A stretch of DNA of 64,000 nt from Eubacterium sp. (GCA_017433825.1 JAFRGL010000008.1:1-64000); one strand, 5' to 3'; shown: positions 25,561 through 35,397, counted from the stretch's first letter. Numbers and translations are program-made. Notes: generated from the letters alone by a model not told the origin.

Positions 25561-26238
25561 ATGAAAAAGAAAATTCTTGTCTGCATCTCCCTCCTGGCCC
25601 TGGCAGCCGCGGTATTCGTAAGCTGCGGCCCTGACGACGGCAGTACCGGGACAAAAAGCTCCGGGTCAGAGGCAGCATCTTCCGCGGAAACATCCGCGGA
25701 GGACAAAGAAGTTTTTTCGGTAAACGAGGCAGAGACGGTACTCACCTTCGAGGACCGTACCGTAACGGTTTCCTGGCAGGCGCTGGAAGGCTTAAGCTGT
25801 CCGGTGCTGGTACAGGAGGTGACACCCTTCGGCGACGGGGAGCTGGTATCCTTCCGTACGGAAACGGAAAGGCTTTCCCTTTCCGGGTCGGTTTTCTTCG
25901 GCCTGGAAGAAGATTTGTTTGATTTTGAAGATACGGACGAGGAGGACGGCGCGGCTGTCACTGACATGATAACCGAAAGCCTTTCCGTGCTGGATGAATC
26001 GGAAGGCCCGGCGGAGAAAACCGTATCCGGCGCAGCGTTTACCTTCGGTGAAGGCTTCGCGCTCCCGCTGGATGACGATTTGGACGTACAGTATGTTTTT
26101 TATGCGGTATCCTCCGAAGACGGGCCGGTTGTCTTCCTGCATGCGGACGCGGCCGTGGACACGCGGGCTGACATGGAAGCCGTCTCCGCGGCGGTCATGA
26201 ACTGGTTCGAAGCCTTAACCATCGGAAAGGAGGGCTGA
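25561..26238 (+). CDS. Hypothetical lipoprotein
   Basis: A 225-residue predicted surface lipoprotein. The signal peptide reaches a VSCG lipobox (cysteine near residue 22), followed by a Ser/Ala/Glu linker and an acidic, beta-rich body with no recognised domain. AAAGGAGG lies 4 nt before ATG 25561. The secreted 1248-residue protein starts 4 nt after its stop, so the two are almost certainly cotranscribed and may act together at the cell surface. Confidence 0.75.
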   Translation: MKKKILVCISLLALAAAVFVSCGPDDGSTGTKSSGSEAASSAETSAEDKEVFSVNEAETVLTFEDRTVTVSWQALEGLSCPVLVQEVTPFGDGELVSFRTETERLSLSGSVFFGLEEDLFDFEDTDEEDGAAVTDMITESLSVLDESEGPAEKTVSGAAFTFGEGFALPLDDDLDVQYVFYAVSSEDGPVVFLHADAAVDTRADMEAVSAAVMNWFEALTIGKEG

Positions 26239-26242
26239 ACGG

Positions 26243-29200
26243 ATGAAGAAAATGAATTTCAGGCGGGTAATCCCGCTGGTTCTGGCTTTTATCATGCTGG
26301 CATCCCTCCTGCCCGCCCGTCTTTCGGCGGATCAGGAGTGCCGGCACGCCTACAGCGATGAAATGCAGCACATGTCATCCTGCCGGGATCCGGAAGCCGA
26401 TTATTACAAATGCATTTACTGCGGCGAATGGGTGGAACCGGAAACGGGACACGTTTTCCTGGGCCATAATTTCGTCCAGGGCGACGTGGGCATGCGGCCC
26501 ACCTGCGAGCAGGGTGCCTATTATGAAATCTACTGCACCCTCTGCGGGTACAAGGAAAGACATGAAACCGAACCGGCCCTGGGGCATGCCTGGAGTGAGT
26601 GGACGGTGACAAAAGCGCCGACGGCGGTATCCGACGGCGTCAGGACCCGGACCTGCAGCCGCTGCGGCAGGCAGGAACAGTCCGGAATCCCCGCGGATCC
26701 TTCCCTGGTTTCCTTAAGCACCCTGGAAGTGTTTATCCTCCAGCAGATGCTGACCGAGGAAGGCCTGTACAGCGGCAGTATTGACGGACAGTACGGTCCG
26801 GGAACGGAGGCCGCGGTCAGGGCATTCCAGCAGCAGAACGGCTTAAGCCAGACCGACCCGGCCATGACGGACACCTTCCGGAAGCTTTCCGACAATTTCC
26901 TTTCCCGGCATTCCTTCTACGAGCCGGGCGAATACCTGGCAAGCTATTCCTGCGGCCTGACGGTGGACCCCTTGACGGAAGAAGCCTTTGAAAGCAACCT
27001 GGACGGTACGCACAATGTAACGATAACCCGGGTAGGTCTGGCATTCGAACGAAACGGACAACGGAAGGAAATCCGCACGTCCGATTCGTACCGGAATACA
27101 CTGGCGCAGTATTCGGACACCTGTCTTCTGGGAAACGAAAACATCACCTGCCCGAAATGCGGCTACAAGGGCTTAAAAACCGGCACCGGCTACTCCCTTG
27201 AACTTCCCAAAGGGCTGGGGGACTGGGTCCTCACATGGGATCCGGCAAATGGCTTCGGCTGGCCGGTTACCGGCCTTACCTGGTATCCCTTTGAATATAC
27301 CGCCAAATGGGATGCCTTTGACGGCGCGGACGCCTACGGCGTTGTTCTGTATTCCTTCAGCAAGGAATCCGAACAGTATGAAGAGGTAACGAGGAAAGAA
27401 ACAAAGGATACCTATGCCAACTTCACCAAAGAACTGTCAGGAAAAGAAGACTTCTTCCAGATTTCCGTGACGGCACTGTCAGACGGGTCTGAGATTTCCG
27501 GTACTTCCTATATCCAGTTCACCCTGAAGAACCAGATGTCTCCGGTTCGCGACCTGAAGCTGGAAAACGGCCTCGTTTCCTGGCGGCTGGACGAGGATCC
27601 CGAACATGCCGCCGTAATGATTATCGTTAAAAACGCGGCAACGGATGAATCCATTGGCAACCGGACATTTGTCGGAAAATCCTGTGCGGATATTTCGGAG
27701 ATTGCGGACGGCGGTAACTGCAAATCCTATTATGTCATAGCCCGGGTATTTTCCCACAATGCACCGAATGGCGGACGTATGCCGTCTGAAGATGTGAGAA
27801 GCAAAACCATCAGATTTGAAAAACCCCGTTATGTGCAGACTACGGCAGCCATGAATGTGCGTGTCGGTCCGGCGAAGAACTACGAACGCATCGGCGGCCT
27901 TGGAAAAGGCGAAATCATCCGGGTTATCGGGGAAGATAGCGGCTTCTACAAGATTTGTTATTTCGGCCAGATCGGCTGGATTATGGCCTCCTGCACCACG
28001 CCGGCAAAAAGGCAGATTCACACAATTACCCTGGATCCGGGCGAGGGATACGGCTCGCAGGTGTTGGTGGAGACAAACTTCAACGGGCGTCTGGACTGGC
28101 CTTCGCCTGACGACTGGTACTGTCCCGGCTGCGCAACGTACTACTTCAGCAGGACCAAGGACGGCAGTAAACGGGTGGATGACCGGGATGTGTTTACATA
28201 TGACACCACCCTGTATGCCATCTGGGAGAAAAATACGCTGCTGACTTATCTGGTTTTCGTTGATGAATTCGGCCATGAAGAACAGACTTTCTGGGTCCGT
28301 AAAAATCATGACCTGTCCGATTACCAGTATCCCGACAAAGGAGCCATAAACCCGGCAAATATGTCCCGGGACTGGTATACGGAACCCGACGGCAGAGGGG
28401 AATGTGTAAACCTGAAAACCTACATTGTTCCTGAAGACGCGCCGGATACCATCGTTCTTTATGCATGCCTGGCAAAAAGGACCGAAATTCAGATTTCTGA
28501 CAACCCTGTACTGATGTATGAAGAGCCTGATACTTCCTCCAGAGTGCTTTCGGAACTTAAAAATGAAAAAGTAACGGTAATAGGAATATCGGATGATGAA
28601 AAGTTCTATCATGTGACGACACAGAGCGGCGGCAGCGGCTATGTACTGATTGCTTCTCTTGAATACATGAAATTCTATATACACTTCGACGCAAACGGCG
28701 GCAACTGCCCCGAAAAAGTGCTCTATACCGATTACCGGGGCTTCCTGACAACCAGGCTGCCTGTTCCTTACCGTGACGGTTATGTTTTCGGCGGATGGGA
28801 GAATACAAAGAGCGGGAAGATTATTTCCGACGGCGTGCTGCAGGAGGAAGGACTGCTGACCAACCTGTTTCTGAAAGCCGTCTGGGTGGAAGATGACGGT
28901 TATGCGCAGCAGGGTGTAGCCGTCGGCAATGCAAGTCTTGGAGCTTCCCTTTACCGGGAAGCGAAGGCCGATGACGGCTATCTTATCGGCTCGGTTCCTT
29001 CCGGAAGCCTGATCACGGTTACCGCGGAAAAGAACGGCATGTACCGGGCGGTTACACCCGGCGGCACAGCCTGGCTTGCCGCAGAGGATGTATGTTTTGA
29101 CTACAGGGCCTTTACCATCATTCAGGTGGGAGAAGCTGGGGATACTGTGGAAATAGTCAACAGGCCTTCCGGTGCCACAATGTGGAAATATCCTCTGATT

Positions 29201-29989
29201 CCCGGCGGTTCTTCGAAAACATTCTATGTGGTCGGAGAAAAAGGCTCGTACTACCGTCTGGCCTATGATATGCAGGGTACCGATTTCGATGAAGCCTGGG
29301 TTCATAAGAGAACCTTTGAGGAGAAGAACCCCAACCGTTCCGTCCGTCAGCCGGATAATACCGTGGTCTTCAATGCCAACGGCGGAAGTATGGGAGACAG
29401 AAAGACCATAACCATGGAACTGACAGTCATCGGCACCCTTCCGGATAATATCCCGATTCCGGTCCGCAAAGGCTATACCTTCACCGGCTGGTTTACCGAC
29501 CCGACCTGCGGCAGTCTTGTTACCGTGGATTCTCAGTTTTACTGCCATACCAATCTGTATGCCCACTGGACCGGCGGCGATACTAAGCTCTATGCTGTAA
29601 CTTCCGGCAACGGCATCTACACCTATAAGGATTATGCCTGCAAAAACAAGGCGGAAATACTGGATAACGGAACCTGCGTCTATGGCGAATCGCTCGGCGG
29701 CGACTTGTACTGCGTGAAAATAAACGGCATAAACCGGTTCGTCTATGACCCGAACGGTACAAAGCTGACCGAGGGCGAACGGATGATCGCATACAAAAAC
29801 CCCAGATGTTCGGGCAAAATCCGGTCGGAGGCCTCCACCAAAGGCAAAAAGCTGGGCTACCTGGTCTTCGGCCAGTCTTATGTGGTTGTAGGCGAGGAGA
29901 ACGGCTATTACCGGATTGCCTACGATACGGACGGCAAGTACGAAAACGGCTTTGCCTACGCACCGAAGAACAACTTCTATGAGGAGTAA
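26243..29989 (+). CDS. Large secreted cell-wall-associated multidomain protein
   Basis: A 1248-residue secreted protein with a signal peptide at about 1-29 (cleavage near LSA-DQ). Three CxxC pairs (CIYC, CTLC, CSRC; residues 55-145) lie in histidine-containing repeats. A peptidoglycan-binding type 1 domain spans about 162-205 (IDGQYGPGTEAAVRAFQQ). SH3-like wall-binding segments lie at about 531-581, 751-808, 892-950, 960-1026 and 1115-1248. Listeria-Bacteroides type repeats (FDANGG or FNANGG with FGGW or FTGW) are at about 592-658, 812-883 and 1040-1111. No LPxTG anchor or catalytic domain is seen. AAGGAGGG precedes the ATG. Probably a cell-envelope structural or adhesion protein. Confidence 0.8.
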   Translation: MKKMNFRRVIPLVLAFIMLASLLPARLSADQECRHAYSDEMQHMSSCRDPEADYYKCIYCGEWVEPETGHVFLGHNFVQGDVGMRPTCEQGAYYEIYCTLCGYKERHETEPALGHAWSEWTVTKAPTAVSDGVRTRTCSRCGRQEQSGIPADPSLVSLSTLEVFILQQMLTEEGLYSGSIDGQYGPGTEAAVRAFQQQNGLSQTDPAMTDTFRKLSDNFLSRHSFYEPGEYLASYSCGLTVDPLTEEAFESNLDGTHNVTITRVGLAFERNGQRKEIRTSDSYRNTLAQYSDTCLLGNENITCPKCGYKGLKTGTGYSLELPKGLGDWVLTWDPANGFGWPVTGLTWYPFEYTAKWDAFDGADAYGVVLYSFSKESEQYEEVTRKETKDTYANFTKELSGKEDFFQISVTALSDGSEISGTSYIQFTLKNQMSPVRDLKLENGLVSWRLDEDPEHAAVMIIVKNAATDESIGNRTFVGKSCADISEIADGGNCKSYYVIARVFSHNAPNGGRMPSEDVRSKTIRFEKPRYVQTTAAMNVRVGPAKNYERIGGLGKGEIIRVIGEDSGFYKICYFGQIGWIMASCTTPAKRQIHTITLDPGEGYGSQVLVETNFNGRLDWPSPDDWYCPGCATYYFSRTKDGSKRVDDRDVFTYDTTLYAIWEKNTLLTYLVFVDEFGHEEQTFWVRKNHDLSDYQYPDKGAINPANMSRDWYTEPDGRGECVNLKTYIVPEDAPDTIVLYACLAKRTEIQISDNPVLMYEEPDTSSRVLSELKNEKVTVIGISDDEKFYHVTTQSGGSGYVLIASLEYMKFYIHFDANGGNCPEKVLYTDYRGFLTTRLPVPYRDGYVFGGWENTKSGKIISDGVLQEEGLLTNLFLKAVWVEDDGYAQQGVAVGNASLGASLYREAKADDGYLIGSVPSGSLITVTAEKNGMYRAVTPGGTAWLAAEDVCFDYRAFTIIQVGEAGDTVEIVNRPSGATMWKYPLIPGGSSKTFYVVGEKGSYYRLAYDMQGTDFDEAWVHKRTFEEKNPNRSVRQPDNTVVFNANGGSMGDRKTITMELTVIGTLPDNIPIPVRKGYTFTGWFTDPTCGSLVTVDSQFYCHTNLYAHWTGGDTKLYAVTSGNGIYTYKDYACKNKAEILDNGTCVYGESLGGDLYCVKINGINRFVYDPNGTKLTEGERMIAYKNPRCSGKIRSEASTKGKKLGYLVFGQSYVVVGEENGYYRIAYDTDGKYENGFAYAPKNNFYEE

Positions 29990-29998
29990 AATGTAAAT

Positions 29999-30204
29999 AA
30001 TAAAAGACTGCTGCGTACGGCCAGTTACAGTACATAAGCCTGTATGTTTCTTCCGGGAACCGCTCTCGCTTAGTCCTCGCTCCAGCGGAACTAAACTCTT
30101 GCTCACATTCGTTCGCAATCGTTAAGGTCCGGGGCTGTGGATGTTCCCTTCAGAATACATACAGGCTTATACGGAAAGTTAACTGTACTCAGCAGTCTTT
30201 TATT
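29999..30204. repeat. Nested inverted-repeat element between convergent genes
   Basis: A 206-nt element. The 15-bp outer arms match perfectly (29999-30013 with 30190-30204, ATAAAAGACTGCTG). A 13-bp inner pair also matches (30034-30046, ATAAGCCTGTATG, with 30158-30170), and GGGAAC pairs with GTTCCC further in. It fills the gap between the secreted protein and the convergent carboxylesterase. It differs in sequence from the element at 21023 and 37962 but shares its nested-stem plan and location. It may act as a bidirectional terminator, a structured RNA or a MITE-like repeat. Confidence 0.65.
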
Positions 30205-30208
30205 GTTT

Positions 30209-31723
30209 TTAATGCTTCATGGCTTCCTTCAGCAGGAAGGCAACCACTTCGCCGGGGCCTTCGTTTTCAGTATAGGCCGTGTCGCCGAAGATCATCCTGC
30301 AGGGGTCTTCCTTCGTGTAAGGCCGCCATTCGGGCATCTTCTTGCCGTCCGCGTCCCTGCCGTTCGGGTCGCCGGTCTTGATGAAGTTCGCCCAGTAGTT
30401 GCACATCTGGCGGGCCAGATCGTAATGTTTGCCCACGAAAGGCCTCCAGCATTTGGCCAGGGTTTCAAAGAAGAACCACAGATCGGAGGAATGGAAGGTT
30501 CCGGGATTGTCCCAGCCGGGGATTTCCGGATCGAATACCCAGTAATAGAAGGGCGTCTTGTCGCCGGTAGCCGCTTTGCATTCACCGATAAGCCTGCCGG
30601 CGTATTCCAGATGCTGCACCTGCGCCTTGTTCATTCTCTCCACGAACGCGCCGCGTCTGGAGGCGATGAGCTTCAGGAATTCGTCCGCGTCTTCGCCGAA
30701 GAGATTCTTTACGTAAGCATCCAGTTCTTCGTCATTTTCTGCCTTCGGCGCTGAGAAGAATTCGGTGGAGGTATGGCCGAACAGCATGGGAACCATGTTT
30801 GCCTCGTTGTTCAGGAAGCGGTCATTGGTATTGCCCACCAGGTAATAGCCGTCATTTACCACACCGAAACGGCATTTGGATTCATTTGCCTTGTCACGGA
30901 TGTAGAAGGCATCCAAAGCCCTCGCTTCTTCCAAGGTTTCCACTCCCAGCTCCCTGAAGAAGGCCTTGCCCTGCTCTTCCGCTTCTTCCAGTGTCATCAG
31001 CTCGCCGAAGAAACTGGGCGGATAAGGAACCTTTTCCAGGCCGCTGTCCACGATGGCTTTCTGGAACAGGCCTTTATTTAAGGGGGAGGATACCTGGGCC
31101 ATAACGCTGCCGCCGCCGGCAGACTGTCCGCCGATGGTGATATTGTCCGGGTCGCCGCCGAAGGCCGCGATGTTTCTCTTCACCCACATGGTGCCGTAGC
31201 GCTGGTCCAGATGGCCGAAGTTGGCCGGGAATTCCGGGTTCTCCGCAGTGATTTCCGGATGGCACAGGAAACCGAAGCAGTTCAGACGGTAGTTGACGGT
31301 AACCACGACAATGCCTCTTCTGGCCAGGCGCTCTCCGTCAAATTCCATTTCCGCGGTATTGCCTTCGCGAAGGCCGCCGCCGAAGTACCAGACAAATACC
31401 GGGAGCTTTTCATCCGGGTCACAGGCCGGGGTCCAGATGTTTAAAACCATGGAATCCTCGGACATTTCGATGGACGGGTCCACATTCCACTCCCTGGAAT
31501 AAATGTTGTTCGGGTCCTCACCGGGTACGTGCTGCATGGAAATCGGCGCAAATTTGTAGCACTGCAGGACGCCTTCCCAGTCCTCACAGGGCTGCGGCGG
31601 ACGCCAGCGGTTTTTGCCTGTGGCAGGAGCGGCGTAGGGAACGCCTTTGAAAGAAGTGATTCTCGGGTCTGCTGCCGGCAGTCCTTCCACCCATCCGTTT
31701 TCGGTCCTGACTTTTCTTAACAT
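30209..31723 (-). CDS. Type B carboxylesterase
   Basis: A 504-residue esterase of the carboxylesterase/cholinesterase family. The N-terminal signature is FKGVPYAAPATGKNRWRPPQP, the oxyanion region VWYFGGGLREGN, and the nucleophile S201 lies in GGQSAGGGSVM. A downstream MLFGHTSTEFF segment and a late histidine complete the expected layout. No signal peptide is visible, so it is probably cytoplasmic. AAGGAGAAG precedes the ATG. It follows another esterase gene on the same strand, forming a probable two-gene operon. The natural ester is unknown. Confidence 0.9.
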   Translation of the reverse strand: MLRKVRTENGWVEGLPAADPRITSFKGVPYAAPATGKNRWRPPQPCEDWEGVLQCYKFAPISMQHVPGEDPNNIYSREWNVDPSIEMSEDSMVLNIWTPACDPDEKLPVFVWYFGGGLREGNTAEMEFDGERLARRGIVVVTVNYRLNCFGFLCHPEITAENPEFPANFGHLDQRYGTMWVKRNIAAFGGDPDNITIGGQSAGGGSVMAQVSSPLNKGLFQKAIVDSGLEKVPYPPSFFGELMTLEEAEEQGKAFFRELGVETLEEARALDAFYIRDKANESKCRFGVVNDGYYLVGNTNDRFLNNEANMVPMLFGHTSTEFFSAPKAENDEELDAYVKNLFGEDADEFLKLIASRRGAFVERMNKAQVQHLEYAGRLIGECKAATGDKTPFYYWVFDPEIPGWDNPGTFHSSDLWFFFETLAKCWRPFVGKHYDLARQMCNYWANFIKTGDPNGRDADGKKMPEWRPYTKEDPCRMIFGDTAYTENEGPGEVVAFLLKEAMKH

Positions 31724-31810
31724 GTTCTTCTCCTTTCGACACGAAATCGTTTTGTTATTCTTCTTTTATTATAAGCCGGCCGGAAGCATCCTGCCGGGCT
31801 TGTCTTCTGT

Positions 31811-32668
31811 TTATACCCTTTCCGAATTGTCTTCGGCCAGGACGAATTTTAAGAGTTCCGGCATATATTTGCCCCAGGCGGCATCGCAGTGGGACTGCCT
31901 GGTATCCAGCAGGTACATCACATGCCGGTTATCGAAGCCCTTCTCCTTGAATTTGCGGTATACCCACAGCACGTGGTCCAGGCTGGTGACGTCGATGCTT
32001 TCGTCCCCGTTGTAGAAGGCAATCCTGTGGCCGGCAAGCTTTGAAAAATCATAGGCGTCCAGGTCGGCCAGCATGCCCTCCAGCGTAAACATGGGGAAGC
32101 CAGGCGAACAGACGATTGCCCGGCCGAACACCTCCGGATAGTTCAGTATCATGTAATACGAAGTGCTTCCGCCGGCGGAAATGCCGCCCACCACCGTATT
32201 TTCCGCATCAGGCAGCGTCATGAAATGCTCATCTATATAAGGCTTCAGGTATTTTACGATGAATTCCGCGTAAACGGGCGTGGTGCTCTCCCCGGGAATG
32301 ATCGGTACCGGGAAGCCGTTTACCACGGAACCTTCCGGTGCCCTTGGTCCGGGAGGCGTAAGCTCCGTGCCCCTGTTTTCCGCATTGTCAATGCCCACCA
32401 CGATGGCGGAGATACCGTAAGGCGCAAGGGATGTAACCGCCCGGTCCAGATCCTGCTTCGGAGCATCGTCCAGGCCGCGGAACAGCTGCTGCCCGTCGTG
32501 CATGTACACCACCGGGAAACGTTTCACGCCGTCGTAATCCTCCGGCAGCCAAACCCGGATGGTACGCATCCTTTTATCCGGATACGTGCTGATTTCCATG
32601 TCAAAGGTGAAAAGCTTTCCCTTCTCAATGGCTTCACCGTGTTCATATGGTTTCATTTCTGTCGTCAT
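31811..32668 (-). CDS. Putative esterase (esterase D / feruloyl-esterase type)
   Basis: A 285-residue alpha/beta hydrolase of the putative esterase family (PF00756-like). VVYMHDGQQLF near the N-terminus and the nucleophile motif GGISAGGS in the middle are diagnostic. The C-terminal half holds a probable charge relay with the histidine in LDTRQSHCDAAW. No signal peptide. GAGGAGAAG before the ATG supports the start. It lies 88 nt upstream of the carboxylesterase gene on the same strand. A minus-strand extended -10 (TGG then TAAAAT, at 32753-32761) is a candidate promoter. Confidence 0.85.
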   Translation of the reverse strand: MTTEMKPYEHGEAIEKGKLFTFDMEISTYPDKRMRTIRVWLPEDYDGVKRFPVVYMHDGQQLFRGLDDAPKQDLDRAVTSLAPYGISAIVVGIDNAENRGTELTPPGPRAPEGSVVNGFPVPIIPGESTTPVYAEFIVKYLKPYIDEHFMTLPDAENTVVGGISAGGSTSYYMILNYPEVFGRAIVCSPGFPMFTLEGMLADLDAYDFSKLAGHRIAFYNGDESIDVTSLDHVLWVYRKFKEKGFDNRHVMYLLDTRQSHCDAAWGKYMPELLKFVLAEDNSERV

Positions 32669-32805
32669 AGTCTTCTCCTCATTTCACCTGCAAAATGCCC
32701 GGCTTGCCGTATCCAAAATCCCGGCCGCGCTTTTCTGTCTTTTATTGTAATGATTTTACCACAAACCGGGACTTGTGTACTACTGTTTTAGCGGTTATTG
32801 ACAAA

Positions 32806-32819
32806 AAATAACGTTATTT
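32806..32819. promoter_or_regulatory. 14-bp perfect palindrome, candidate operator
   Basis: AAATAACGTTATTT lies in the divergent control region between the esterases and the glycyl radical enzymes. TTGACA precedes it at 32798-32803. A regulator bound here could control either side. Confidence 0.5.
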
Positions 32820-32862
32820 CCAAGGACACGGGCCCTGCTCATCCTTGTGAAACGCGGCAGAA

Positions 32863-32868
32863 TATAAT
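32863..32868 (+). promoter_or_regulatory. TATAAT -10 box for the glycyl radical enzyme genes
   Basis: A consensus TATAAT about 90 nt upstream of ATG 32960. No good -35 lies at 16-18 bp, so activation by a regulator would be expected if this promoter is used. A short inverted repeat (CCTGCCG...CGGCAGG, about 32882-32898) lies in the leader. Confidence 0.4.
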
Positions 32869-32959
32869 ACAATAAAAGCAGCCTGCCGTTCCCGGCAGGG
32901 CGAACCGTTTATCAGTGGATTTCGTAAAGCTTTCAGTAAAAGGAGGTAGTTTACATAAA

Positions 32960-35362
32960 ATGACAGACAGGATACAGCGCATGCGCGAACGGTGGCGCAC
33001 CACCACCTATCCCTTATGTATTGACAGAATGCGGGTTTCTTTCCCGGTCATGGAGGCCATGAAGGGCGAGCATCCCTACAAGGTCAGGGCTGCCGTTCAC
33101 GAGGCGATTCTGACAAAGTGCCCGATTGCCATCGAGCCGGACGACCTCATCTGCGGCGTCGGCGCTTCCAAGGCCTTCGGTATCGAGATGGACTATGAAA
33201 TGGGCGTATGGACGAAGGATGAGGTGGATTCCTTAAAGGAAGAGGGATATACCATTGAGCCTGAGGAGGAGGAAGAGCTTTACGCCTTCATGGAGAAGGT
33301 AAAAAAGGGCGATCTGTTCGTCAACGCCAATACGCTCCAGGGTAAATTCCTGGGCGACGACCCGGCCATGTGGCAGTTCATGAAATCCGGCCTGGTGCTG
33401 CCTCCCTGGAAGACCAAAGAAAACGCCTCCGGCGGCGGCCGTGCTCAGTCCGGCATGGGCTTAAATCCCATGGGCCTTTTCGTGGCGGACTATGAAAAGA
33501 TTCTCCACCGCGGATGCCGGGATATTATCAATGAGTGTAAGGACCGGCTGGCAAATTTCAATTATTTCGACGAAGACTGCGTCCGGAAGAAATATTTCTG
33601 GCAGGCCTGCATTACCGTGCTGGAGGCCATTGTCTCCTATGCGAACCGCTACGCGGACCTGGCGGAAGAAACCGCTGCGAAGGAAGCCGACCCGGTGCGC
33701 GCGGCCGAATTAAAAGAAATGGCCGCCATCTGCCGCCGTGTTCCCGAATATCCCGCAGACAGCTTCCGGGAAGCCCTGCAGTGCTTCTGGTTCATTTTCC
33801 TGATGATGAACCCCTCTTCCACCGCTGCGGCCGGCCGGTTCGACCAGTATATGTATCCTTACTATAAAAAGGATATCGAAAGCGGGAAGATAACCAAAGA
33901 ACAGGTTCTGGAGCTTCTGGAAATCCTGCGGCTTAAAGACTTCCAGCTGAACCGGGTGTCCGGCAAGATCTTAAGGGAGAAAAATGCCGGCATGGCCAAA
34001 TGGCACAACTGGACCTTAGGCGGCGTGGACAGGGACGGTAACTGCGCGGTCAACGACCTCACCTACCTGGAATTCACCGCGGCCATCGAAGTGCCCACAC
34101 CCCACCATACCATTACCCTGCGCATCGCGGAAAACACGCCCGTCGAGACCATCGTGGAAGCGCTGAAGGTAGTGAAAACCGGCCTTGGCATGCCTGCCTT
34201 CGTGGGCGACAAATCCTACATCAACTTCTTCCTGCGCCGCGGGCTTCCGGTTGAAACCGCCAGGAACTATTCCATGGCCGGCTGCGTGGACGGATACATC
34301 GCCGGCGCCACCAGGGGCCAGGTGGCCGCCATGTTCATCGTGGCGCTGGCCTATGATATCTTCCAGCACAACGGCTTCTGCCCGTGGCTTGGCGAGGACG
34401 TGGGCATTAAAACCGGCGACGTGACGGATTTCGAAACCTTCGACGAATACAAGACCGCCTTTTACAGACAGCTGGAATACCTGATAGGCATGATGGCGAA
34501 ATTCTGGTACGGCTGCGTCATCGTAACCCGGGACCAGACGCCGGATTTCCTGCGTTCCGTACTGACCCCCGGCTGCCTTGAGGAAGGCAAGGAATGCCTG
34601 TCCATCCATCATCATCCCTTCGATGCCCTCACCGTCTGCTCGGCCGTCGGCGTCATCAACGTATCCGACTCCCTGGCCGCAGTGAAAAAGCTGGTCTACG
34701 ACGAGAAGAAATACACCATGAAAGAGCTGATGACCGCCATCGACGCCAACTGGGAAGGTTTTGAGGAAATGCGCAAAGACTTCGCCTCCGCGCCGAAATA
34801 CGGCAACAACCTGGAGGAGCCGGACAGTCTGGCTGCCGAAGTATACCAGCAGTACGCGGACATTTTCTCAAGCTTTGACTCCGCCTGCGGCGACAAATGC
34901 GTGCCCAACGCGATTTCCATCACAGCCCACCAGCCCGGCGGCAAATCCGTAGGTGCCACGCCCGACGGCCGTTTTGCCGGGGAAATCCTGGCGGACGCGG
35001 CCACTTCCCCGGGCCAGGGCAGGGATAAATCCGGCCCACTGGCGGCCTTTTCCTCCGCCATGAAAATCGACCAGGATGCCTACCAGGCCATGCTGATGAA
35101 TATGAAATTCCATCCCTCGGCCTTAAAGACCGATGCGGACCTTGAGAAGCTGGCCGGTATCATCAAAACCTACCTGACAAACGGCGGCAAGCATATCCAG
35201 TTCAACGTGGTAAGCCGCGACACCCTGGAAGCTGCCCAGGCAGAACCGGATAAATACCGTGACATCACCGTCCGGGTAGCCGGGTATTCCGCCTACTTTA
35301 CCACGCTCACTCCCATGATGCAGAAAGAAATCATGGACCGCACCACTTACGAAACACTTTAA
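32960..35362 (+). CDS. Glycyl radical enzyme 1 (class uncertain)
   Basis: An 800-residue oxygen-sensitive radical enzyme of the pyruvate-formate-lyase-like family. The catalytic cysteine is C442 in YSMAGCVDGYIAG and the radical glycine is G775 in TVRVAGYSAYF. Dehydratases and CutC-type lyases carry GCVE here, but this protein has GCVD, so its class cannot be read off. AGGAGG lies 13 nt before ATG 32960. A second radical enzyme follows 35 nt downstream. No radical-SAM activase is encoded in the window, although one is required and is often adjacent. Confidence 0.92.
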   Translation: MTDRIQRMRERWRTTTYPLCIDRMRVSFPVMEAMKGEHPYKVRAAVHEAILTKCPIAIEPDDLICGVGASKAFGIEMDYEMGVWTKDEVDSLKEEGYTIEPEEEEELYAFMEKVKKGDLFVNANTLQGKFLGDDPAMWQFMKSGLVLPPWKTKENASGGGRAQSGMGLNPMGLFVADYEKILHRGCRDIINECKDRLANFNYFDEDCVRKKYFWQACITVLEAIVSYANRYADLAEETAAKEADPVRAAELKEMAAICRRVPEYPADSFREALQCFWFIFLMMNPSSTAAAGRFDQYMYPYYKKDIESGKITKEQVLELLEILRLKDFQLNRVSGKILREKNAGMAKWHNWTLGGVDRDGNCAVNDLTYLEFTAAIEVPTPHHTITLRIAENTPVETIVEALKVVKTGLGMPAFVGDKSYINFFLRRGLPVETARNYSMAGCVDGYIAGATRGQVAAMFIVALAYDIFQHNGFCPWLGEDVGIKTGDVTDFETFDEYKTAFYRQLEYLIGMMAKFWYGCVIVTRDQTPDFLRSVLTPGCLEEGKECLSIHHHPFDALTVCSAVGVINVSDSLAAVKKLVYDEKKYTMKELMTAIDANWEGFEEMRKDFASAPKYGNNLEEPDSLAAEVYQQYADIFSSFDSACGDKCVPNAISITAHQPGGKSVGATPDGRFAGEILADAATSPGQGRDKSGPLAAFSSAMKIDQDAYQAMLMNMKFHPSALKTDADLEKLAGIIKTYLTNGGKHIQFNVVSRDTLEAAQAEPDKYRDITVRVAGYSAYFTTLTPMMQKEIMDRTTYETL

Positions 35363-35397
35363 TCGAACTGCTGCATACAGCAAAACGGAGGTTTGCC

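Noticed and set aside
27479-30118. 879-codon minus-strand open frame
   Set aside because: It lies antisense to the well-supported secreted protein, has no ribosome site or domain, and results from codon bias on the sense strand.
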